64,000 bases of DNA from Bacteroidales bacterium (GTDB taxonomy: Bacteria > Bacteroidota > Bacteroidia > Bacteroidales > UBA3824): the NCBI GenBank assembly GCA_024413595.1, contig JAKSUC010000011.1, forward strand, positions 1 to 64,000, given 5' to 3'. Below are positions 1 to 6,782 of this stretch, one piece after another. Each line of letters opens with the position of its first letter. Position 1 is the stretch's first letter. The position numbers and the translations under genes were made by a program. A model generated the notes under the pieces. That model searched no databases, had not been told where the DNA came from, and saw nothing but the letters and a program-made list of their open reading frames with translations.

Positions 1-80
1 ATCCGTTAAATATTCAAAAAAAAGACTCTACGGATATTTGTAGAGCCTTCGTATTGTGATTTTAGAAATTATCTCGGACA
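1..80. repeat. Partial hairpin element ending in TCTCGGACA
   Basis: Bases 1-55 are an exact inverted copy of 55474-55528, and bases 56-80 match the continuation of that copy at about 20 of 25 positions by hand. The shared part holds a hairpin (arms GACTCTAC and GTAGAGCC) next to an A/T run, which can act as a transcription terminator. The element ends in TCTCGGACA at 72-80. Its other end lies left of the window. That the match starts at base 1 suggests a contig end at a repeat. Confidence 0.75.
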
Positions 81-679
81 ACAATAAAAAAAAATATTGG
101 ATTGAGGCACTTGAAAACGCCGCAATCAAGCAGTTGACGGATGAATATCAGCAGAAGGGGTATATGACCAGTGTCGACAACAATGATCTGGCAGTAGATC
201 TGCGAGTAAAGAACGACACTGAAGAAATTGCATTTGTAGTTAAATCAGGCAAAATGACCAAATCCGCATCAAAGAAAATAGTTTCTCTCGTTCAGAAATG
301 CAAGAAAAAAGGTATAAAACTTCAGTACGTGCTCATCAACGACCCTAAAACTAAATCCATTGAGTTCGAAGGCATTGAAGACACCTTCTACTCATACCTT
401 ATAAATAATATGCCTTCCGACTTGGATGAATTGTCCCCATATACAGTTCTTGACAGCGTATCGAATATCGAGTTCAATAAATGCGACGTTACTAGCGGAG
501 ACACCATTAGTCTTAAAGGAAATGGCGACGTGGTTGTTATATTGAATGACAACGACAAGGATATCAGATACTCTGAATCATTTCCGTTTGCATTCGACGT
601 GAATACAGTTTTCGACAATAAATGGATAATCAACGACGTCAACAAACTACAATTCAACACAAGCAACTTTTATAATTGA
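56..679 (+). CDS. Possible nuclease-like protein, 207 aa
   Basis: I do not recognise this protein with certainty. The N-terminal half has alternating helix and strand, with VDLRV followed about ten residues later by IAFVVKSGK. That spacing recalls a PD-(D/E)XK nuclease core in which the usual acidic residue before the lysine is missing. The C-terminal half looks beta-rich and ends in a segment (FPFAFDV, then NTSNFYN) that resembles tails seen on predicted defence-associated nucleases; this is a weak impression. The only plausible start is GTG at 56, inside the flanking hairpin element, with an in-frame stop at 41. The original start may therefore have been lost or replaced when the element joined. 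Codons are much richer in G and C than those of genes beyond 2.5 kb. It converges with the ATPase gene at 727-2139. Confidence 0.5.
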   Translation: MILEIISDNNKKKYWIEALENAAIKQLTDEYQQKGYMTSVDNNDLAVDLRVKNDTEEIAFVVKSGKMTKSASKKIVSLVQKCKKKGIKLQYVLINDPKTKSIEFEGIEDTFYSYLINNMPSDLDELSPYTVLDSVSNIEFNKCDVTSGDTISLKGNGDVVVILNDNDKDIRYSESFPFAFDVNTVFDNKWIINDVNKLQFNTSNFYN

Positions 680-726
680 TACACAGGTAATGAAATTCTC
701 AACACACCATGTAGCTAATTCCTCCT

Positions 727-2139
727 TTACCCAAACAACTCATCCATCGTAACTTGCGCATTTACCACGGCGCTGTTCTTGCCCATTCTGACGCCGTAGG
801 TGGTTATGAATGTATTCGACAAAGTTAGTTTGCATTTTGTACGCACTCTGAAGATTGACATACGTTCACGGAGTTTGTCGGCGTAGTCTTTTGTGATTTC
901 GAATGGTTCCACGGAGAATTTCATCTCGCAAAGATTCACTATGCGATCGGCCCTATCTATTACAAGATCTATCTGAGCATTGTCGGATCGCCAACCTGAG
1001 GCCGAAGTAGATATTCCAGCTATTCCCAAGGCTTTCTTTATCTGATCCAAATGCAGGAGACAAACCAACTCGAAACTGAAACCTTGCCAAGATTTTATTG
1101 CAGACGACTGCAAATTGTTCTGCCACCAAGAAAAGTCCTTGCTGTTGTTGTTTTCCACAAACTTGAAATAGAACAATGTGTAAAAGTCAGTAAGTTTGTA
1201 TATTGAATCGCGCAACGAATGTCCATATTGTTGATAGCAGACTATGAAATCACTCTTCTCCAAATTTGACAATATGCGGGTAAGAGTGCTTCCCTGCATT
1301 CCGGTGGCTTTCATCAATTCGTTGCGGGACAATCCTTTGCGTTTCTCAGCCAAGGCTTTCACTACATCCACATACTTGTCGGCAGGGGAGAACAATGCAT
1401 AATACAACTCATCGAACTCAAGCCTCAGCGTGGCATTCCGCTCAAAAAACAGCGCGTCGATATTCTGCGCAAAACTAATGCTTGGATTTATAAGACTCAG
1501 ATAGAATGGCACACCACCCAACGCCATATATGTCTGCACTATCTGATACCTGTCCCAACTTGCACCAAGATATTCAAGGTATTCCTCGGTCTCTTTCAGG
1601 CAGAATGGTTGCAAGACTATCTGTTTGGTGATTCTCGCGTGAAGACCGCCCTGATTCTCAGTAAGTTTGTCGTTGAGCCACGAGGTTGCCGAACCGCTCG
1701 CAATAAACATAATATCATCCTGCATAGCGCCCCAGCTGTTCCAGAAATATTCCAAAGCCGACACAAAATCAGATTTCTTGTTGTCGATCCACGGCATCTC
1801 GTCAATAAATATCAGCCTGCGCTTGCCTTCGGTTGCAGGTATGGATTTCAGATAGTCCTGAAGCGCGTCGAAAGCATCGTACCAGTCCTTGAACTCCACT
1901 TGTGTCTTAGACCTGGAATACTCGCTCAATGCCTTGGAGAATTTCCTCAACTGAAGTTTCTGACTTAGATTATGACCTCCCACATACGAAAATACGAATT
2001 GCCCTTCGTATAGTGTGTTCACCAAATAAGTCTTACCAATACGGCGGCGACCGCTCACCACAACAAACTCAGCCCTCGGAGAGTTGTAGCAACGTTGAAG
2101 CTCTGATATCTCATTCTGTCTTCCGATTATTTTTCTCAT
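727..2139 (-). CDS. AAA ATPase with ATPase_2 and DUF234 domains
   Basis: The protein belongs to the ATPase_2 (archaeal-type STAND/AAA) family with a C-terminal DUF234 domain, a group present in many copies in Bacteroidota and archaea and of uncertain function. It has a Walker A motif GRRRIGKT near residues 30-37 and a Walker B RRLIFIDEMPWID near residue 110. A winged-helix-like middle (GLSRNELMKATGMQG) follows. The C-terminal domain holds IDLVIDR...LCEMKFS, the D and E-x-K pattern of a PD-(D/E)XK nuclease fold. At 470 aa it is full length. Base composition is richer in G+C than genes beyond 2.5 kb. Its promoter region carries a long palindrome at 2186-2223. The biological role is not known; genes of this family are often treated as selfish or defence-linked. 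Confidence 0.88.
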   Translation of the reverse strand: MRKIIGRQNEISELQRCYNSPRAEFVVVSGRRRIGKTYLVNTLYEGQFVFSYVGGHNLSQKLQLRKFSKALSEYSRSKTQVEFKDWYDAFDALQDYLKSIPATEGKRRLIFIDEMPWIDNKKSDFVSALEYFWNSWGAMQDDIMFIASGSATSWLNDKLTENQGGLHARITKQIVLQPFCLKETEEYLEYLGASWDRYQIVQTYMALGGVPFYLSLINPSISFAQNIDALFFERNATLRLEFDELYYALFSPADKYVDVVKALAEKRKGLSRNELMKATGMQGSTLTRILSNLEKSDFIVCYQQYGHSLRDSIYKLTDFYTLFYFKFVENNNSKDFSWWQNNLQSSAIKSWQGFSFELVCLLHLDQIKKALGIAGISTSASGWRSDNAQIDLVIDRADRIVNLCEMKFSVEPFEITKDYADKLRERMSIFRVRTKCKLTLSNTFITTYGVRMGKNSAVVNAQVTMDELFG

Positions 2140-2165
2140 AGCCTTGCTGATATTTATTTACGCCC

Positions 2166-2223
2166 CAAAGATACAAAAAAATCCGAGATATGGTTACTTT
2201 TCTCAAGTAAAATAACCATATCT
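2166..2223 (-). promoter_or_regulatory. Promoter and 38-bp palindromic operator of the DUF234 ATPase
   Basis: On the minus strand TATCTTTG (2166-2173) fits the Bacteroidota -7 box TAnnTTTG and lies about 27 bases before the ATG at 2139. Just upstream, 2186-2223 is a palindrome with perfect 11-bp outer arms (AGATATGGTTA and TAACCATATCT). A further GGTTATTTTACT half-site sits at about 2243. The palindrome covers the expected -33 region, so binding there should block transcription. Autoregulation is an inference. Confidence 0.6.
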
Positions 2224-2266
2224 ATGCAAAATTACCCACTTCTGGTTATTTTACTCGATTTTTTTC

Positions 2267-2422
2267 TCAAATTCCGAACTCGCCAAGGATTACCCAATCC
2301 ACCGTATGACCAACGATTTCAACATCCCATTGCTGACTAACGTACGTCACGTTGGCGCATTCTGCAAGCACAACCTCGATTTCGTGCAAAAACAGCATTT
2401 TCAGAACCTCGATTTCGTGCAT
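2267..2422 (-). CDS. Possible 51-aa peptide with repeated HEIEV motif
   Basis: A short open frame runs from ATG at 2422 to TGA at 2267, reading towards the ATPase gene. The peptide begins MHEIEVLKMLFLHEIEVVL, because the DNA has a 17-bp direct repeat (2372-2388 and 2405-2421), and ends VDWVILGEFGI. It may be a remnant of a longer gene tail duplicated at the cassette edge. There is no homology call and no clear promoter. It is listed because it is the only frame in this 331-bp gap and shares the richer base composition of the cassette. Confidence 0.2.
   Translation of the reverse strand: MHEIEVLKMLFLHEIEVVLAECANVTYVSQQWDVEIVGHTVDWVILGEFGI
2372..2421. repeat. 17-bp direct repeat, two copies
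   Basis: AACCTCGATTTCGTGCA occurs at 2372-2388 and again at 2405-2421, 33 bases apart and identical. On the opposite strand it reads as TGCACGAAATCGAGGTT and encodes HEIEV twice in one frame. It lies just inside the right end of cassette I. Confidence 0.85.
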
Positions 2423-2470
2423 TTTTGCTTGTTTATATAAAAAAAAACTATTGCTGTCCGAGATTATAAA

Positions 2471-2965
2471 TTATCTATTTTCCCCTTTTTCTTCTAACAA
2501 ATTATATTCAGAACGAATAATAACTTTTGATTGACGATCAATTAAAGTATTAACAGAATTTTGCATCTTATTTAACTGACCTTGAGTATTTTTGATACCA
2601 ATTTCCATTTGATTTTTTATCTCTTCAAGATTAGCTTTTTCGTCAGACATTTGATTTAACATTTGGTCGAGAGTTACCATACTATTAATAGTTTCAGCCA
2701 AACGAAGACTCATTTCTTGTAGTTTTTTTTCGAGATTTGAATTTTCTACAGTAGATACAAAATAATTTTGTTTAGAAATTTGAAGTTCACGTTCATATTT
2801 AGCAACAGTAGCTTTATAATTATAATGTTGATAAATAGCTAATCCACCTAAAAACAATAAACCTAAAATAATTAAACACAAAAGAATAGTTAAAATAGAT
2901 TTAGTAGTTTTTGATTTTTTACGAAAAAACAATTCAGATTTTTCTGCTATAGAATTAAACTTCAT
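2471..2965 (-). CDS. Single-pass membrane protein with coiled coil
   Basis: This 164-aa protein is not a family I recognise. A basic N-terminus (RKKSKTTKS) is followed by one hydrophobic segment at about residues 23-46, then a long hydrophilic coiled coil (about 50-150) rich in L, E, N and Q. The topology would place the basic end in the cytoplasm and the coiled coil outside the membrane. It lies 21 bases downstream of the UbiB-like gene on the same strand and very likely shares its transcript with the phasin-like genes at 4814-5455. Its stop is only 8 bases from the right end of cassette I, so the operon terminator, if there was one, may have been displaced. Confidence 0.7.
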   Translation of the reverse strand: MKFNSIAEKSELFFRKKSKTTKSILTILLCLIILGLLFLGGLAIYQHYNYKATVAKYERELQISKQNYFVSTVENSNLEKKLQEMSLRLAETINSMVTLDQMLNQMSDEKANLEEIKNQMEIGIKNTQGQLNKMQNSVNTLIDRQSKVIIRSEYNLLEEKGENR

Positions 2966-2986
2966 AATAAAACAAATTAAAAAAAA

Positions 2987-4684
2987 TTATTCACCATCAG
3001 GATCATTTCCTCTACTTCCAAAACGATTTCTGATAGTATAAAACAACAAAGATAATGATAAAATTAAAGCCAAAGCAAAACCAATTAAAGCAGGAACAGG
3101 GAAACCTAAAATAGTATACATATTTTCACCTAAAACAGTAATAATAGAAGCACCAATAATCAATGCTGCAATCATAATAGCATAAACAAGTTTATTAGCC
3201 GCAGTATCCACTTTTTTTACAAAAAATCCCATACCTACAATTTTGTGATTAGCAGTAAATTCACCCTTACGTAATTTTTTTAAAATTAAAGACAAATCCA
3301 AAGGAGAATTTTCAAGCAAATCAGAAGCTTGTGAAATATTTTGATTTAATTTAGATTTTAAACGGTCAGGCGAAAAACGCTCCATAAATAATTTTGTGCT
3401 GTATGGCTTAAAATATTTTGCAATAGAAATATCCGGATTTATAGAAACAGCGACATTTTCAGCAGCTGCAAGTGATGTAAAAGCACAAACCACTTCGCGT
3501 GGCAACAATAATTTATGACGATAAGCAATCCGCATCATTCCAAGCGAAAATTCATTCATATAAGACGAAGAATCTTCCATATAAAAAAGATTATCAGCAA
3601 GATATTGAATTTCAGTTCTAAAAGTTTGATAATCATCGATTTCTCCACCTACAGATAATTTTCGTAAACTTTCGGACAAAACACGAGAATTTCTAGCAAT
3701 TAAAGATGCAGTGGCATCGTTAACTAAAATTCTTTGATCAGAAGTCAACATTCCCGTACTTGCATAATCAGAAAAAGAGATTTTACCATTGGGTAAAACA
3801 GCCACAACAGAACGACGAGGCGAAGAATGAAAAACTCCAGTTTGTAATAAACCAGAAATATAAGTTTGTAAAAATTTATCTGCAGTATCTTTTCTAGAAA
3901 CGCCCCAAGTTGAAAAATCAACACCACTTTTAATGCTTAACGAATTATAATAATCAGTAACAAGAGTTTCTTTTGTAGAAAATTCAGTATATACTTTTGG
4001 AACAATTAACGAATCAGCTTTAGAATATGCTTTTTTAAAACGACCAATCATATTGGCCTCGTTTCGCAAATCTAATTCAGGAATTATCTGTTCTTCAAAC
4101 ATATTCACTAATTCAAGAGGATTAACAATACCATGTTTAACAAGATAATTCTCAATTAACGAAACCACATCACGTATAAGCGTAATGTCTGTTTGAACAG
4201 TAGTTTCCGCATTCGGCATCAAAACCTTAACAGCAACATCTTCACCAGAAATTAATTTTGCTCTAAAAGTACGACCAAACCCTTCCGAAAAACAACAAGT
4301 GGAATCAAAATACGAAAAAGCATTATCAACCTTAATATTTGTAGCTTTTTCAAAAAAGTCAACGGCTTGAACCTTACTAAAAGGTTCATCAACATGATTA
4401 ATATGAGAAAATTCAGAAATTAAAGGTTCAGGCAAAATATCAGGACGACAAGCCAAATAATTTGCAAACTTAATCATTGTAGGGCCAAGTTCTTCAATAA
4501 CCATTCTTATTCGTTGCCAACGATTTAATAAAACATCTTTTTTTTCACCAAAAGGCGCTTTACGATCATTAGACAAAAAACTACGCAAACCAGTTGACGA
4601 CACAAAACCTTCAAATCCATTTTGTATCAAAATATTAACAACTTTGCTAATACGACTAAGATTTCTTACACTGCGAGGTTTCAC
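2987..4684 (-). CDS. UbiB/ABC1-family protein with degenerate kinase motifs
   Basis: The fold is clearly that of the UbiB/AarF/COQ8 atypical kinase-ATPase family: ELGPTMIKF (about 65-73), VAVKV with its lysine at 153, and ELDLRNEANM near 203-212 are well kept. Two hydrophobic segments at about 500-555 give the usual C-terminal membrane anchor. Several catalytic motifs are altered, however. The family KxGQ signature reads KFAN, the alanine-rich nucleotide loop reads CCFSEGFGRTF, HADPHPGN reads HSSPRRSVV (catalytic Asp to Ser, Asn to Val), and DFG reads DYA. The frame is open over 565 aa, a normal length, so this is not simple decay. It may act as a pseudokinase scaffold or lipid-binding protein. 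The membrane-protein gene at 2471-2965 and the phasin-like genes at 4814-5455 flank it on the same strand. Confidence 0.85.
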   Translation of the reverse strand: MKPRSVRNLSRISKVVNILIQNGFEGFVSSTGLRSFLSNDRKAPFGEKKDVLLNRWQRIRMVIEELGPTMIKFANYLACRPDILPEPLISEFSHINHVDEPFSKVQAVDFFEKATNIKVDNAFSYFDSTCCFSEGFGRTFRAKLISGEDVAVKVLMPNAETTVQTDITLIRDVVSLIENYLVKHGIVNPLELVNMFEEQIIPELDLRNEANMIGRFKKAYSKADSLIVPKVYTEFSTKETLVTDYYNSLSIKSGVDFSTWGVSRKDTADKFLQTYISGLLQTGVFHSSPRRSVVAVLPNGKISFSDYASTGMLTSDQRILVNDATASLIARNSRVLSESLRKLSVGGEIDDYQTFRTEIQYLADNLFYMEDSSSYMNEFSLGMMRIAYRHKLLLPREVVCAFTSLAAAENVAVSINPDISIAKYFKPYSTKLFMERFSPDRLKSKLNQNISQASDLLENSPLDLSLILKKLRKGEFTANHKIVGMGFFVKKVDTAANKLVYAIMIAALIIGASIITVLGENMYTILGFPVPALIGFALALILSLSLLFYTIRNRFGSRGNDPDGE

Positions 4685-4813
4685 GTATTAAATAATAAAG
4701 AATTAAAAAATAAGAACTTTAAACATTAATAACTTACAAAAAAAACGTCATTTCGAACTAATGAGAGAAATCAAATAAAACACTCTCACTAAGTTCGATA
4801 GACAATTATTAAA

Positions 4814-5119
4814 CTACAACTTTCCGTTTTTCTTCATTTCATAAATTTTTTCAAGAATGGCAACACGACGACGAAGTTTTTCTACCTCATCAGCATGTTC
4901 GTAGCCCATTTTTTCTATAATTTTGTTAACAATTTCTTCAAGAAGCTTTTCGGTGTCTTTAGCTTTGCCAGAAATAAAACTTTTAAAATCATCAAACAAA
5001 GAATTTCCTTCTTCTTTTGAAATTTTACGTTTATCAACAAGTTCATCAACCGACTGTTTTACTTTTTCACCAGCTTCGCTAACAAGTTTTAAACCTAAAG
5101 AAGTTATTTTATCAATCAT
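4814..5119 (-). CDS. Phasin-like helical protein (second of pair)
   Basis: This 101-aa all-helical, charged protein resembles the phasin / poly(hydroxyalkanoate) granule-associated protein superfamily. It has an amphipathic N-terminal helix, a KRKISKEEGN turn and a C-terminal heptad-like segment (DEVEKLRRRVAILEKIYEM). It is a paralogue of its neighbour at 5132-5455: both have the pattern (L/V)VSEAGEKVKQ...ISKEEG...KAKDTEK. In Bacteroidota such genes often sit beside UbiB-family genes, as here, and need not imply storage granules. There are 12 bases between the two genes, so co-transcription is likely. The exact function is unknown. Confidence 0.75.
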   Translation of the reverse strand: MIDKITSLGLKLVSEAGEKVKQSVDELVDKRKISKEEGNSLFDDFKSFISGKAKDTEKLLEEIVNKIIEKMGYEHADEVEKLRRRVAILEKIYEMKKNGKL

Positions 5120-5131
5120 AATATTTACAAA

Positions 5132-5455
5132 TTAATCTAAAGAAGCAATCATTTTTTCAAGAGCTTCGATACGTTTTTTTAAATCTTCTACTTCGCTTTT
5201 TGTAGCAGGACGAAATTTAGAAATAGTTTCGTTAACAATGTCGCGAATTTTCTTTTCAGTATCTTTAGCTTTAGAATCAACATTTTGCGAAAAGTCATCA
5301 ACAATTTTTTTACCTTCTTCAGCAGAAATTTTATTACTATGAATAAGGTCAGAAACAGCTTGTTCAAGTTTTTCTTTAGTCATAGCTGCAATACCAATAC
5401 CTTGATAGATAAGTTTTTTAATTAAACCATCAACATTATCTTTGTTTTCTTCCAT
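5132..5455 (-). CDS. Phasin-like helical protein (first of pair)
   Basis: This 107-aa protein has the same layout as its downstream paralogue: a glycine-containing amphipathic helix (YQGIGIAAMTKEKLEQAV), a SNKISAEEGK turn, a KAKDTEKKI segment and a C-terminal coiled coil (EVEDLKKRIEALEKMIASL). It fits the phasin / PHA granule-associated superfamily. It is the first gene of a minus-strand group that continues through the paralogue, the UbiB-like protein and the coiled-coil membrane protein. The helices could coat a hydrophobic surface or bundle with each other; that is inference from the family. Confidence 0.75.
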   Translation of the reverse strand: MEENKDNVDGLIKKLIYQGIGIAAMTKEKLEQAVSDLIHSNKISAEEGKKIVDDFSQNVDSKAKDTEKKIRDIVNETISKFRPATKSEVEDLKKRIEALEKMIASLD

Positions 5456-5806
5456 TTTTTTGAATTTTTAAAATTATAAAATAATAGTTGCACCAAAATG
5501 CTTAAAATGTAAAATCAAAGATATGAATTTTTTTTTGAATATTAAATCATAAAAAAAATAATTTTTTTTATCACTATATATAATAGAAAACTCAAAAAAA
5601 ATAAATCATAAAAATAATTTTTTAAAAAATGAATGCAACATATTTTTTTAGTTGCCGTTTATTGATTTTGTAATTTGAGAAAATAAAGGGTATTTAAAAT
5701 TTAACAAAAAATAAAACTACGAAAATTGACTTTTTTAGTCATAGTTCGTAAATTGCATACGAGATTACAATTAATTTAATTATAAACAAACAAATTCTAC
5801 AAAAAA
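5456..5806. other. Divergent intergenic region with promoter for the lipoprotein gene
   Basis: This 351-bp, almost purely A/T stretch separates the minus-strand phasin-like group from the plus-strand lipoprotein. A plus-strand promoter candidate is TTG at 5726-5728 followed 20 bases later by TAAATTGC at 5749-5756, close to the Bacteroidota -33/-7 pattern, which leaves about 45 bases of leader before ATG 5807. I see no hairpin terminator, RNA gene or open frame in the rest. Confidence 0.5.
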
Positions 5807-6616
5807 ATGAAAAAATTTTTAAGCGTAGCAACATTTGCAGCTCTTTGCTGCATGGGTTTAATGACAACCACTACAATGACATCTTGTTCAGATGACGATT
5901 CAACAGACAGTGCTCCAGCAATTGATGAACAAATCAATTTCAGCGATTTAGTAGCAGTAGCAAAACCAGACGGAACAATCGAAATTTCAGGTAATGTTAC
6001 AGCAAACACAAAAATCAAAACATTGGAATTACAAACTCCAGATGGTAAAACAATCGTTGACTTAAAGAAAGAAGGTGATCAATCAAAAGCTAAAGCTATT
6101 GATGAAGCAGGTGAAAAACAAAAAACTTTCACTTTAGCAATTCCAACAACTCCAGTAGCTGTTCAAAAAATGGTTTTAGTTGGTAAAACAAGAGGAGACA
6201 AAAAAGCAAGTGCAGAAATTGGACAAGATTATTCATTTGTTTGCGGAGCTGGTTCAAAATCAAGTGAAGGTTCTTATGTATCATTAGTTAACAAGAAAAA
6301 CTACAAAGTAGCTGATGTAAAAGAATTAACAGAAAAAGTTATTGATTTAGTTTGTCTTGATGATAAAACATTCCAAGTACCTTCTGCTGCAAAAACTCAA
6401 TATGCAAATGCATTTGGAAAATCAGCAGTATTTGATTCTAATGGAAAATCAGTAGACGCAGCTGCAAGTGGTACTATTATCACATCAACAGGTTGTATTG
6501 CTACATTCAGCGCAACAAATGCTGCAAGTGGTGATTACGATGTAACTATTTCAGGTGTAGTTATCGATTCTAAAGTTTTCAAAATTGATGCTTCAGGCGT
6601 AAGTCTACACAAATAA
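5807..6616 (+). CDS. Surface-type lipoprotein, 269 aa, function unknown
   Basis: A type II signal peptide ends in the lipobox MTSC, and the cysteine is followed by SDDDSTD. Acidic residues right after the cysteine are the known lipoprotein export signal of Bacteroidota, so surface display is likely. The mature part looks beta-rich: a first domain (about 45-140) with GTIEISGNVTANTKIKTLEL, then a second (about 150-269) ending in a short beta sandwich (GDYDVTISGVVID). I do not recognise a named family. Codons are regular, with a promoter upstream and a strong terminator at 6642-6674, so it forms a single-gene unit. It heads a run of three lipoprotein genes, the next two being DUF285 proteins. 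Confidence 0.8.
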   Translation: MKKFLSVATFAALCCMGLMTTTTMTSCSDDDSTDSAPAIDEQINFSDLVAVAKPDGTIEISGNVTANTKIKTLELQTPDGKTIVDLKKEGDQSKAKAIDEAGEKQKTFTLAIPTTPVAVQKMVLVGKTRGDKKASAEIGQDYSFVCGAGSKSSEGSYVSLVNKKNYKVADVKELTEKVIDLVCLDDKTFQVPSAAKTQYANAFGKSAVFDSNGKSVDAAASGTIITSTGCIATFSATNAASGDYDVTISGVVIDSKVFKIDASGVSLHK

Positions 6617-6641
6617 TTTGAAATAACAAATTATTAAAATA

Positions 6642-6674
6642 TAAAAGCTATCCATTAATTTGGATAGCTTTTTT
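6642..6674 (+). terminator. Rho-independent terminator after the 269-aa lipoprotein
   Basis: A hairpin with arms AAAGCTATCC and GGATAGCTTT is followed directly by a run of T. It ends the single-gene unit at 5807-6616. Confidence 0.85.
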
Positions 6675-6684
6675 TGTAATTTTT

Positions 6685-6713
6685 TTTGAAAAATAAAAAA
6701 AAGAAATAATTTT
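6685..6713 (+). promoter_or_regulatory. Promoter of the 453-aa DUF285 lipoprotein
   Basis: TTG at 6685-6687 and TAATTTTG at 6706-6713, 18 bases apart, match the Bacteroidota -33/-7 consensus. The ATG at 6783 follows about 70 bases downstream. Confidence 0.65.
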
Positions 6714-6782
6714 GCAACATTAAACCTCAAAATCAAATAAAATAGCTTCAATAATTTTTATATTTAACTTTAAAAAAACAAA

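Larger units (their letters stand above)
72..2463. mobile_element. Putative cassette I bounded by inverted TCTCGGACA/TGTCCGAGA
   Basis: The segment starts with TCTCGGACAACAAT at 72 and ends with ATTGCTGTCCGAGA at 2463. These are inverted copies with one mismatch over 14 bases. Everything between is visibly richer in G+C and uses different codons from the gene that follows at 2471. The same 9-bp ends bound the GH43-GH51 segment at 51130-55457. No transposase, integrase or clear target-site duplication is visible, so the unit may be passive or its recombinase may lie elsewhere. The boundary is an inference from two shared ends plus the composition step. Confidence 0.45.

Noticed and set aside
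2987-4684. UbiB gene broken by frameshift
   Set aside because: The frame is continuous from start to both membrane helices; only motif residues differ.
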